Part shown: piece after piece, positions 22,535 to 29,429 of the stretch
Layout of the letters: the number at the start of each line of letters is the position of its first letter
How positions within the stretch are numbered: position 1 is the first letter of the stretch
Origin: Clostridium sp. CAG:967
GTDB taxonomy: Bacteria; Cyanobacteriota; Vampirovibrionia; Gastranaerophilales; Gastranaerophilaceae
DNA: 29,533 nucleotides
NCBI GenBank assembly: GCA_000433095.1
Contig: HF991483.1
Location: 28,656 to 58,188, forward strand
Reading direction: 5' to 3'
The notes under the pieces: model-generated
Databases searched by the model: none
What the model saw: only the letters and a program-made list of their open reading frames with translations
What the model was told of the DNA's origin: nothing
Position numbers and translations under genes: made by a program

Positions 22535-22647
22535 AAATACACACGAGAGATATTAAGAGACAGAGTATTTAAATAAGAGAGAGACTATATTCCTATTCCT
22601 ACCTTCCTAAACAAAATTTCAGCCCCTGAATACGGGGCATTTTTTTT
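22535..22647 (+). ncRNA. Candidate small regulatory RNA
   Basis: Between the promoter-like element (ending 22524) and a strong terminator (22622-22647) lie about 90 bases with no ATG or usable frame. The first half is purine-rich (GAGAGATATTAAGAGACAGAG split by the reading, 22545 onward) and the second is pyrimidine-rich (22589-22606), including ATTCCTATTCCTACC. That stretch can pair with the ribosome-binding site and start of the adjacent minus-strand gene (22394-22408). The 5' end is uncertain by about ten bases. The call is inferred from promoter, terminator and lack of coding; no known RNA family was recognised. This explains most of the gene-free stretch 22396-22720. Confidence 0.5.
22622..22647 (+). 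terminator. Rho-independent terminator
   Basis: A GCCCC/GGGGC stem (22622-22626 with 22634-22638), a 7-base loop, then eight T. It is located upstream of the locus B promoter, so it must end a transcript starting in 22396-22600. Confidence 0.85.
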
Positions 22648-22655
22648 GCATATAC

Positions 22656-22683
22656 TTGAAAGTAAACAAAAATAGTTTATAAT
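22656..22683 (+). promoter_or_regulatory. Promoter of pilin-like locus B
   Basis: TTGAAA (22656-22661), a 16-bp spacer, TATAAT (22678-22683). The same TTGAAA ... TATAAT pattern precedes loci C and D. Confidence 0.75.
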
Positions 22684-22696
22684 AAAGTATAATATT

Positions 22697-22735
22697 CAAA
22701 ACTATAGAAAGGAGCAGTTTATGAAAAAGTTTAGT
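22697..22735 (+). repeat. 39-bp 5' end shared with pilin locus A
   Basis: Identical to 5333-5371. From the ATG onward, locus B is also identical to locus C for 50 bases (22721-22770 with 25635-25684), after which the two diverge completely. Confidence 0.85.
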
Positions 22736-23305
22736 AAAAAAGCTGTTACGTCTATTGGAAAAGTCTTGTCTCATAAGGTCTATAATGAATTCGAACAGGC
22801 ATTAGTCAGATATCAGAATGACAAAAATGCTGTGAGTATTTCAGAAGCAGGTTTAACTACAGCTGCTGAAATGAATGATTTTATTACAAAATATTTTAAA
22901 GTAGTTCAAACATGTTCCGATGCATTAACTCCCTGTTATTTTGACGGGTATAAAACAATAAATGGTGGTTCTGTAAATGCTACTGTCGGAACTTCTCATG
23001 TACTGGCAAGCGGTGTATCCTTACGGTTAATCAAAAGTGAACAGGGAAATAAATTGGCAAATCTTATGGTAGACATAAACGGTCAAAAAGGACCAAATAT
23101 TCTCGGACGGGATTTGTTCTTTTTTGCACTCTATAAAAACGGAAGGGTTGATGATTACAATGACGAAACTGCTGATGCTCCTTTAACAAAAGACCAAAGA
23201 GATTCTTCTTACAATAATAATTGTATGAAAGCCGGTTCGGATGCAGTATCAGGATGGGGATGTTTCGGTAAAATCTTAAACGATAACTGGCAAATGACTT
23301 ATTAA
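22721..23305 (+). CDS. Pilin-like globular protein, locus B, lacking cleavage site and hydrophobic segment
   Basis: 194 residues, starting MKKFSKKAVTSIGKVLS exactly as in locus C, but then running straight into HKVYNEFEQALVRYQND, which in locus C lies about 30 residues after the prepilin cleavage site. The poly-G tract, the FTLAEV cleavage motif and the hydrophobic helix are all missing. The C-terminal domain is intact (DINGQKGPNILGRDLFFF, GCFGKILNDNWQMTY) and is clearly homologous to locus C. It has a promoter, an AAAGGAG site and a terminator, so it may be expressed as a soluble protein. It is otherwise best read as an internal-deletion derivative or a silent donor copy. Confidence 0.75.
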   Translation: MKKFSKKAVTSIGKVLSHKVYNEFEQALVRYQNDKNAVSISEAGLTTAAEMNDFITKYFKVVQTCSDALTPCYFDGYKTINGGSVNATVGTSHVLASGVSLRLIKSEQGNKLANLMVDINGQKGPNILGRDLFFFALYKNGRVDDYNDETADAPLTKDQRDSSYNNNCMKAGSDAVSGWGCFGKILNDNWQMTY

Positions 23306-23309
23306 ACTA

Positions 23310-23346
23310 AAAGCTTCGGTATATTAATTTCCGAAGCTTTGTTTTT
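23310..23346 (+). terminator. Rho-independent terminator of locus B
   Basis: A 10-bp stem AAAGCTTCGG/CCGAAGCTTT (23310-23319 with 23331-23340), followed by GTTTTT. Confidence 0.85.
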
Positions 23347-23375
23347 CTTTATGCGTTTTTGGTTTTGGGCGAGTA

Positions 23376-23579
23376 TTAATTATTGCTTAAAACTAATCTG
23401 AAAGTGGCAAGATTTTTGATAGACAACATAGCATGTTTATTATGTTGACTTTCAGAAATGTTAAAAATTCTGATTATACGTTGAATTTCTTCCAAATCTT
23501 TTCTTGATTCAATCTTATAAACATTTTTAATCGGATCTGTAACTACAGACATTAAAGTATTTAATTCCTGTTCTTTCAT
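23376..23579 (-). CDS. Small uncharacterised protein, 67 residues
   Basis: From ATG 23579, with an AGAGGATAAG ribosome-binding site. MKEQELNTLMSVVTDPIKN is followed by a charged helical region (SRKDLEEIQRIIRIFNIS) and ends in ATFRLVLSNN. It is soluble by composition and has no recognised domain. It lies between the terminator of locus B and mazG. The gap 23580-23673 contains a perfect 14-bp palindrome (23662-23675) around the mazG stop. Confidence 0.7.
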   Translation of the reverse strand: MKEQELNTLMSVVTDPIKNVYKIESRKDLEEIQRIIRIFNISESQHNKHAMLSIKNLATFRLVLSNN

Positions 23580-23673
23580 AAAATCTTATCCTCTTTCCTG
23601 TATATTTATATAAAGGATTTTTTTATTTAGGAATTGCTTTTTTAGGGTAACGTGAGTTTACAATTGTTAACAA

Positions 23674-24444
23674 TTAATGAGATAAATGTTCCTTAGCCCG
23701 CTTCCATAATATATCATATTCCCTGAAATCATAATCTTCTAACGGTTTTTCTGCTAATTCTTCCATTTTTCTGAAACGTTTAACAAATTTTTTATTTGCT
23801 TTCAGCAAAGCCTGCTCTGCATCTATTTTGTTCCAGCGTGCAAGATTTACTACTGCAAATAAAATATCTCCCATTTCCTCTTCCATATGCTCTTTATCCT
23901 GTTCTTGCACGGCTTCTTTAAATTCATCAAATTCTGAAAATATGCATTCATATAATGAAGCTTCATCAGGCCATTCAAAGCCTGTTTTAACGGCTTTTTT
24001 GCTGATTTTTTGAGCACTCATTAAAGCTGATTGGGATTTAGAAATACCATCCATGGCAGACTTCCTGTGAGGTTTTTCTTCTTTTTTAAGCTTATCCCAG
24101 TTATCAATAATATCTTGAGTGCCTGAAACTTTTGTGTTGCCAAATACATGAGGATGGCGGTGTATAAGTTTTTCGTTCAAACCTTTAGCAACATCATCAA
24201 TATTAAAATCTCCTTCATCATCAGCTATTTGAGCATGTAAAAGCACCTGTAAAAGAACATCGCCAAGTTCTTCTTTTAGATGTTTAATATCTCCTGAATC
24301 CATTGCATCGACTGCCTCATAAGCTTCTTCAAGCATGTTCGGACGTAAGGTTTTATGAGTTTGTGCCCTATCCCATTCGCAGCCTTGTGGAGAACGTAGA
24401 GTACGTATAGTTTGTATTAATTTATCTAAATTTTCATATCCCAT
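23674..24444 (-). CDS. mazG: Nucleoside triphosphate pyrophosphohydrolase MazG
   Basis: A 256-residue house-cleaning NTPase that hydrolyses (d)NTPs to the monophosphate and PPi. It has two MazG domains: LRSPQGCEWDRAQTHKTLRP, then EEAYE (39-43) and EELGD (58-62) in the first half, and EEEMGDILFAVVNLARW in the second. The acidic EExxE...ExxD pattern binds Mg2+. Length is normal for the two-domain form. AGAGGA precedes ATG 24444. Neighbours are unrelated small genes. Confidence 0.95.
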   Translation of the reverse strand: MGYENLDKLIQTIRTLRSPQGCEWDRAQTHKTLRPNMLEEAYEAVDAMDSGDIKHLKEELGDVLLQVLLHAQIADDEGDFNIDDVAKGLNEKLIHRHPHVFGNTKVSGTQDIIDNWDKLKKEEKPHRKSAMDGISKSQSALMSAQKISKKAVKTGFEWPDEASLYECIFSEFDEFKEAVQEQDKEHMEEEMGDILFAVVNLARWNKIDAEQALLKANKKFVKRFRKMEELAEKPLEDYDFREYDILWKRAKEHLSH

Positions 24445-24589
24445 ATTTTATCCTCTGTATTTACAGTCCAATTTTACAACTAAAGTATAAGAAATTCAAA
24501 TAAGAATACATCAAAAGGTTGAGCCAATATGACATTCCTGATGATATTCTAATTATGTCAATATAAGAATTATATGAAAGGATATTACT

Positions 24590-25102
24590 ATGGCAAATTT
24601 ATCTATTCCTGCAATTCGTGAACGATTGTTTAATACAAGCAAGCACGAAAATGCAACATCAAGAAATTCTTCAAATCCGTTTGCACAAACTTCTTTCAAA
24701 GGGAATGTTTTAACTGCGGATGTATTTGAATCATCTTCATCAAAAGCTGATCAACCGAGCTTTACAGGAAAATTAAAAGCAAGTGCTTTAGTCGGCTCTA
24801 TTTCAGGTATCGGCGAAAAATTCCACAATATGATTGAATCTGCAATTTCTTTCGGTAACAGAATGAAAGAAAATGTTGTTAACAGTTGGAATAAATTGAA
24901 CAATATTGAAATTTCTTTTGCTCCGGCTAAAGAAAAAATTTCATCTGCTTGTTCTTCTATAAAAGAAGTTTTAGGCAAATCTGTAGGTGATATTATTTCA
25001 TCAGGTATAACTTCTAAATCAGTTGCGAAAATGGAAGATATGACTGCTGCAAGACAGTTAATGGCTGATAACGTAGCTCTTTGGGAAGCTGCAATGGTAT
25101 AG
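24590..25102 (+). CDS. Uncharacterised protein with SFKGN/SFTGK motifs, 170 residues
   Basis: From ATG 24590 with AAAGGA upstream. The N-terminal third is Ser/Asn-rich and carries two short similar motifs, QTSFKGNVL (residues 33-41) and QPSFTGKLK (57-65). A helical region (75-130) and an Ala-rich tail follow. No membrane helix is visible apart from a weakly hydrophobic SALVGSISGIG. I recognise no family. It forms a unit with the 123-residue gene 15 bases downstream, closed by the terminator at 25541-25569. Confidence 0.75.
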   Translation: MANLSIPAIRERLFNTSKHENATSRNSSNPFAQTSFKGNVLTADVFESSSSKADQPSFTGKLKASALVGSISGIGEKFHNMIESAISFGNRMKENVVNSWNKLNNIEISFAPAKEKISSACSSIKEVLGKSVGDIISSGITSKSVAKMEDMTAARQLMADNVALWEAAMV

Positions 25103-25117
25103 GGAGGATACGGGTAA

Positions 25118-25489
25118 ATGGTAGATAAAAAAATAATTAAAGATGTAACTAATATTATTGAAGGTTTGGGTATTAACGAAAATCCCGAAACAATTTCTAT
25201 TCTTGAAGATGTTGGAACAAATTCAAAAGTAGATGCAATCAGAGAAATGACATCTCGTGCTTTGGTTAAGAAAAATATGCATGATTCATTAAAAGTTGTG
25301 ATAACAAACAAAGGCAAAGGTATTAATGATATGTCTACTGTTGTTGCAATGAGCACAATTAATGAGTTGTTGTCTTTGGAAGATAAATCAGAAGCTATGA
25401 AAGTATTGGAAAATACTGTTGAAATGCATTCTGATGAAGAAGTCAGAGATAATGCACGTTCAGTGAAAGCTTTAATGGCACTATCTTAA
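25118..25489 (+). CDS. Uncharacterised helical protein, 123 residues
   Basis: From ATG 25118; a GGAGG ribosome-binding site lies about 10 bases upstream, straight after the stop of the preceding gene. The protein is all-helical, with two similar halves resembling HEAT-type repeats (ETISILEDVGTNSKVDAIREM and EAMKVLENTVEMHSDEEVRD, each read as a helix pair). It is soluble and slightly acidic. No family is recognised. It probably works with the 170-residue protein encoded just upstream. Confidence 0.75.
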   Translation: MVDKKIIKDVTNIIEGLGINENPETISILEDVGTNSKVDAIREMTSRALVKKNMHDSLKVVITNKGKGINDMSTVVAMSTINELLSLEDKSEAMKVLENTVEMHSDEEVRDNARSVKALMALS

Positions 25490-25540
25490 TTAAGTGCGGC
25501 AAAAAGTATATTAAATTTGCCAGATTTTATATATATAACA

Positions 25541-25569
25541 AAAAACGCCTTATTATTAAGGCGTTTTTT
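25541..25569 (+). terminator. Rho-independent terminator of the 24590-25489 unit
   Basis: CGCCTTA/TAAGGCG stem (25546-25552 with 25557-25563) with A-rich and T-rich flanks and a TTAT loop. Confidence 0.9.
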
Positions 25570-25573
25570 AGTA

Positions 25574-25602
25574 TTGAAAAGTCTTTTAAAAACTGTTATA
25601 AT
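25574..25602 (+). promoter_or_regulatory. Promoter of pilin-like locus C
   Basis: TTGAAA (25574-25579), a 17-bp spacer and extended TGTTATAAT (TATAAT 25597-25602), 32 bases before ATG 25635. Confidence 0.8.
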
Positions 25603-25634
25603 AAAAAGGTATATATTGTTGAAAGGAGCAATTA

Positions 25635-26449
25635 ATGAAAAAGTTTAGTAAAAAAGCTGTTACGTCTATTGGAAAAGTCTTGTCAGAGCTCCAATGTGAC
25701 GGGTCAAGCTATCAAGACTACGTGCGTAGCACCGCTTGCGGGGGGGGGGCAACCCTTTAAGCTCCTGTTTATCAATTTCGGGGGGGGGCAACCATTTAAG
25801 CTCCTGTAGTAAGGCATTCACGCTTGCTGAGGTTTTGGTTACACTCGGCATAATCGGTATTGTATCAGCAATGACGGTTCCATCTTTGATGCAGAACTAT
25901 CAAAGACAGTCTTATGTTACGCAGCTGCATAAAGTTTACAATGAGCTTTCGCAGGCTCTTGTAAGATACCAGAACGATAAAAATGCTATTAATCTGAAAG
26001 AGGCAGGTTTAACAAGTCAGGCGGAACTAAATTCGTTTTTTAAGACATATTTTAAAGTTGTAAATGACTGCGGAGATACCCAAACACCCTGTCTTGCTTC
26101 TTCCTATAAAACTATTTCCGGAAGAACTATCGGTACTCCATTTAACGAACCAGTTTATATGACTTTAGCCAGCGGAGCTTCTTTTTCAGCTCACTATAGC
26201 GGAGGTACAAGTGTAATATTTTATCTTTATCTTGATACTAACGGTCAAAAAGGTCCGAATATAGCAGGGAGAGATATATTTGCGCTTTATATATATAATA
26301 ACGGACTGATAGATGATAACGGACCGGCTGCTCCTTTGACAAAAGAACAAAGGGACAATGCTTTTAATGATAATTGTATTACAGGTGAAACAACCTGGTT
26401 TGGCTGTTTCGGTAAAATACTCAATGACAACTGGGAAATGACATATTAA
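25635..26449 (+). CDS. Type IV pilin-like protein, locus C, frame-broken at the first of two poly-G tracts (OFF)
   Basis: ATG 25635 follows a GAAAGGAG site. As written the frame gives 41 residues (MKKFSKKAVTSIGKVLS then SELQCDGSSYQDYVRSTAC and GGGATL) and stops at TAA 25758. The pilin frame is one base away. With 11 (or 8) G in the first tract it becomes about 271 residues: a leader of about 60 residues with repeated GGGN(P/H)LSSC, then KA before FTLAEVLVTLGIIGIVSAMT (Ala rather than Gly at -1, Glu at +5), and a globular domain with LDTNGQKGPNIAGRDIF and GCFGKILNDNWEMTY. A TTG at 25736 could in principle start the in-frame part, but it has no ribosome-binding site. A promoter and a terminator frame the gene. 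Confidence 0.75.
25740..25749 (+). repeat. Poly-G tract 1 (G10) of locus C
   Basis: Ten G followed by CAACCCTTTAAGCTCCTG. With this length the leader stops nine bases later; 11 or 8 G opens the frame to the pilin. Confidence 0.9.
25780..25788 (+). repeat. Poly-G tract 2 (G9) of locus C
   Basis: Nine G followed by CAACCATTTAAGCTCCTG, a near-copy of the unit at tract 1 (one base different over 18). At nine G it is in phase with the mature pilin. Confidence 0.9.
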
Positions 26450-26454
26450 ATAAT

Positions 26455-26486
26455 AAAAGACCGCTTTTTTTAAAAAGCGGTCTTTT
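26455..26486. terminator. Bidirectional terminator between locus C and the aminotransferase
   Basis: AAAAGACCGCTTT pairs with the matching AAAGCGGTCTTTT around a short T/A loop. T runs on both strands let it end both convergent transcripts. Confidence 0.88.
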
Positions 26487-26494
26487 AAATATTT

Positions 26495-27745
26495 TTAGTT
26501 ATATGTGAAGCCGTCAGCTTTGAAGCGGTCTATTACTTCTTGCAGTTGTTCATCTGAGCATACAAATGACAGTCTGAAGAAGCCTTCACCGTGGGTTCCG
26601 AATGCATTACCGGGAACTAATACAACGCCTGATTTTTCAAGAACATCTTCACAGAATTTAAATGCAGATGTGTATCTTTTCGGAATCGGAAGCCATAAGT
26701 AGAAGGTTGTATGAGGTACTGTTTCTTCTGAAATAGGCCAACCGAGTTCTTTAAAGCCTTTAACCATTATAGCCTGTTTTCTGGCATAGCCTTTGTTTCC
26801 TTCTTCAATGTATTTATCGCCTTCTTCAGAATTTAATATTTCAGCGCAAGCTTTTTGAAGAGCTTTAAATATACCGTTATCAATAGTTGATTTACCTTTT
26901 CCGAAACGCTGCACAACTTCTTTGTTTCCGCAAATCCAACCTAATCTCCAGCCTGTTACAGCATAAGGTTTTGAAAAACTGTAAAATTCAACACCTATAT
27001 CTTTTGCACCTTCGAGTTCAAAAATGCTGAACGGTTTTTCTTTCTCGTCAAAGTATAAATCACAATATGCTGCATCGGATGCAAGTAAGATATCGTGTTT
27101 TTTACAGAAATTAATTACTGATTGAACATATTCTCTTGTTGTCGAAATTCCCATTGGATTGTTAGGGAAATTTATAAATAGAGCTTTGATATTTTCAGGT
27201 TTGTAGCCGTCTTTAATTATTTGTTCGTAAATAGCTTCAACATCAGGTTTGTAATCGTTTTCAGCTGTTAACGGCATTGGATAAGCTTTTGCGCCTGAAC
27301 ACTGAATAAATTGTAAATACGATGCATAGCAAGGATCAGGAACCATAATTACATCTTTTTCGAGTTCTTCTTCTTTTGGAGTTGTGATAAACCTTACTAA
27401 ATTGGCAATTCCTTCTTTAGAACCTACCAGAGAAAAGATTTCGGTTTCAGGATCAAGCTCAACACCAAAACGATTTTTCATCCTTTTAGCAATTGCATTT
27501 CTAAAGTAGGGTTCGCCTTTTGGTATTGAATACATATTTATTCCGTCTTCGTCTAAAATCTCTTTAAGTCTGTCCATAAGAGCTTTTGGCGGATTTGCCG
27601 TCGGGGCACCCATTGAAAGCGAAATAGGTGCTCTGTTTTTGGCGATTAATTCAGGCTTTAACTTTGCTGTTGCCTCTTTTAATCTAAACATGATGTAAGT
27701 ATCAAGAGTCATAACCTCTTTGTTAAACAATTTTTCAATATTCAT
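26495..27745 (-). CDS. Class I/II PLP-dependent aminotransferase, possibly LL-diaminopimelate type
   Basis: A 416-residue fold-type I aminotransferase. The PLP lysine is Lys259 in YSFSKPYAVTGWRLGW. Asp224 and Tyr227 in SDAAYCDLYF contact the cofactor, INFPNNPMG (191-199) binds the ring, and the C-terminal Arg is in FFRLSF. The SFSKxYxxTGWRxGW form occurs in aspartate, alanine and DapL2-like LL-diaminopimelate aminotransferases. The substrate cannot be decided from motifs alone. No lysine or cell-wall biosynthesis gene is adjacent. It lies 23 bases downstream of mlaF on the same strand and may be read with mlaE-mlaF. Confidence 0.85.
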   Translation of the reverse strand: MNIEKLFNKEVMTLDTYIMFRLKEATAKLKPELIAKNRAPISLSMGAPTANPPKALMDRLKEILDEDGINMYSIPKGEPYFRNAIAKRMKNRFGVELDPETEIFSLVGSKEGIANLVRFITTPKEEELEKDVIMVPDPCYASYLQFIQCSGAKAYPMPLTAENDYKPDVEAIYEQIIKDGYKPENIKALFINFPNNPMGISTTREYVQSVINFCKKHDILLASDAAYCDLYFDEKEKPFSIFELEGAKDIGVEFYSFSKPYAVTGWRLGWICGNKEVVQRFGKGKSTIDNGIFKALQKACAEILNSEEGDKYIEEGNKGYARKQAIMVKGFKELGWPISEETVPHTTFYLWLPIPKRYTSAFKFCEDVLEKSGVVLVPGNAFGTHGEGFFRLSFVCSDEQLQEVIDRFKADGFTYN

Positions 27746-27768
27746 TTTATCTTCCTTTATATTCTAAT

Positions 27769-28494
27769 CTAGTTTTCTGCCATCATTTTCATAGGTCCTT
27801 CAAGTGAAGCTGTGACAAACTGTTTTGTGTAATCGTTATTTTGTTCAAGCATTTCCTGAGGAGTTCCGGCAAATACTATTTTTCCGTTATACAACATAAT
27901 AATTTTATTTGCCGTTCGCTGAATTGTAGACATCTGGTGGGTTACGACAATAGAAGCTGCGTTTGTTTCATCTTTTAACCTTACAATATAATCTTCTATT
28001 AGTGTTGATGAAATAGGATCAAGACCGGATGTCGGTTCATCATACAAAATTGAGTTAGGTTCCGTAACGATTGCACGTGCAAAGCTTACACGTTTTTGCA
28101 TACCGCCTGAAAGCTCTGACGGAAACTTGTTTTCAATCCCTTTCAGACCAACAAGTTCAAGTTTTTCAGCAACTATGTTTTTAATTTCTTCTTCATTATA
28201 TTTATTTCTTAAATCTTTTCTTTCCCTCAGTGCAAAAGCAATATTATCAGCTACATCAAGCGAATCAAACAATGCCGAGTATTGAAAAACCATTGCTATA
28301 TCGCCTTTGGATGTAATAATTTCTCCGCTGTCAGGGGTTATAAGTCCGCAGATAAGTTTAAGTATTGTACTTTTACCTGAACCGGAAAAACCGACTATTG
28401 CTAAAGTTTCTCCATTTTCAACCTTAAATGAAACGTCATCAATAACCCGTTTTTCACCAAATGTTTTAACTAAATTTTTAACTTCAATACTCAT
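27769..28494 (-). CDS. mlaF: ABC transporter ATP-binding protein, MlaF-like
   Basis: A 241-residue ATPase with Walker A GFSGSGKST (35-43), Q-loop Gln71 in MVFQYSALFDSL, signature LSGGMQKR (128-135), Walker B with Asp152-Glu153 in LYDEPTSGLDP, and an H-loop VVTHQ near 186. The QYSALFDSLDVADNIAF and SGGMQKRVSFARA forms are typical of MlaF/Ttg2A/MkL, which drive MCE-type lipid transport across the envelope. AGAGG precedes ATG 28494, 18 bases after mlaE. A substrate-binding MlaD/MCE gene is not in the window. Confidence 0.9.
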   Translation of the reverse strand: MSIEVKNLVKTFGEKRVIDDVSFKVENGETLAIVGFSGSGKSTILKLICGLITPDSGEIITSKGDIAMVFQYSALFDSLDVADNIAFALRERKDLRNKYNEEEIKNIVAEKLELVGLKGIENKFPSELSGGMQKRVSFARAIVTEPNSILYDEPTSGLDPISSTLIEDYIVRLKDETNAASIVVTHQMSTIQRTANKIIMLYNGKIVFAGTPQEMLEQNNDYTKQFVTASLEGPMKMMAEN

Positions 28495-28512
28495 GTTATT
28501 TATTTTACCTCT

Positions 28513-29322
28513 TTAAAAGAAAAATGCTATTGCAAAAATCATATCCCATATAACAATTGCAACAAATGACCATACAACCGCTTTGTTGGTGGCTTCACCA
28601 ACTCCTTTGGCACCGCCTTTTGCGTAATAACCGCAAGAGCAGCTGATTAGTGCAATTGTTCCTCCGAAAAACAGAGCTTTTAGTAATGCAACACCAAGGT
28701 CTTTCATATATATACCCAGCCATGCCGAATCGAAATATGCTCTGTAACCTAATCCGGATGACAGGTCTGCTGTTATTGCACCTGCAATAACACCGACTGC
28801 TGATGCTATAACAACCACAGGAGGCATCATTATAATCCCTGACAATACTCTTGGAACAAAAAGATATCTTATCGGATTGACCTTTAAAACCTCAACAGCA
28901 TCAATTTGTTCGGTCACTCTCATTGTTGCAATTTCTGAAGCCAGAGATGAACCTATCATAGAAATTATTGCAAAGCCTGACATAATAACACCTACTTCTC
29001 TAACGATAAGCATAGTCATTAAAAGTCCGACAAAGTTTCCTCCGCCTTGTTTAACCATTTCCAGTGCAACCTGTGAGGCTACAATAATTGATGTCATTCC
29101 AACAATTGAAAGCGTAATAGGCAACGAAGTTATACCAAATCTGTAGCACTGATACATAACTTCTTTGAAGTGGAATTCACCTTTTAGGATATATTTAAAA
29201 GTTTCCAGTCCGTTTAACGTAATTTTTCCGAGTGTATCCAAAAAATCCGCAAACTGAACAAATATTCCTGAAAATATTTTATAAGTAGCTGATTGCTTAT
29301 AATATTTTTGTAGAATTCCCAT
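28513..29322 (-). CDS. mlaE: MlaE-family permease of a lipid ABC transporter
   Basis: A 269-residue membrane protein from ATG 29322 (MGILQKYYKQSATYK); a TTG five codons upstream is possible but overlaps the -10 element. MlaE hallmarks are visible: SLPITLSIVGMTSIIVASQVAL, IVREVGVIMSGFAIISMIGSSLASEIATMRVTEQIDA (in overlapping short motifs), EVLKVNPIRYLFVPRVLSG, and the glycine-rich GYYAKGGAKGVGEATNKAVV before the final helix. With MlaF it forms an inner-membrane complex for phospholipid movement between membranes. Five to six membrane segments are seen. Its promoter is of the leaderless type. Confidence 0.93.
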   Translation of the reverse strand: MGILQKYYKQSATYKIFSGIFVQFADFLDTLGKITLNGLETFKYILKGEFHFKEVMYQCYRFGITSLPITLSIVGMTSIIVASQVALEMVKQGGGNFVGLLMTMLIVREVGVIMSGFAIISMIGSSLASEIATMRVTEQIDAVEVLKVNPIRYLFVPRVLSGIIMMPPVVVIASAVGVIAGAITADLSSGLGYRAYFDSAWLGIYMKDLGVALLKALFFGGTIALISCSCGYYAKGGAKGVGEATNKAVVWSFVAIVIWDMIFAIAFFF

Positions 29323-29328
29323 TCCACA

Positions 29329-29357
29329 ATTATACAAAAAATCTTAATTTAATGCAA
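29329..29357 (-). promoter_or_regulatory. Promoter of mlaE, leaderless geometry
   Basis: Minus strand TTGCAT (29352-29357), a 17-bp spacer, TATAAT (29329-29334), six bases (TGTGGA), then ATG 29322. It overlaps back-to-back with the locus D promoter beginning at 29364. Confidence 0.75.
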
Positions 29358-29363
29358 TTTTTG

Positions 29364-29392
29364 TTGAAATTGTTATAAAAACTTGTTATAAT
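29364..29392 (+). promoter_or_regulatory. Promoter of pilin-like locus D
   Basis: TTGAAA (29364-29369), a 17-bp spacer and extended TGTTATAAT (TATAAT 29387-29392), the same layout as the locus C promoter. Confidence 0.78.
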
Positions 29393-29429
29393 AATGTATA
29401 TTATAATAAATTAACGAAAGGAGCATTTT

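Noticed and set aside
23662..23675. Perfect 14-bp palindrome AATTGTTAACAATT at the mazG stop
   Set aside because: It has no loop or T run, so it is not a terminator. It could be an operator for the 67-residue gene, but one AT-rich palindrome is too little evidence.
25666..25851. Minus-strand frame with repeated LPPP and QELK motifs opposite locus C
   Set aside because: The repeats are just the complement of the two poly-G units. There is no ribosome-binding site, and it is antisense to the pilin leader.
25736..26449. Locus C as a complete gene starting at TTG 25736
   Set aside because: The TTG abuts the G tract and has no Shine-Dalgarno, whereas ATG 25635 has promoter, ribosome-binding site and a leader conserved with locus B.
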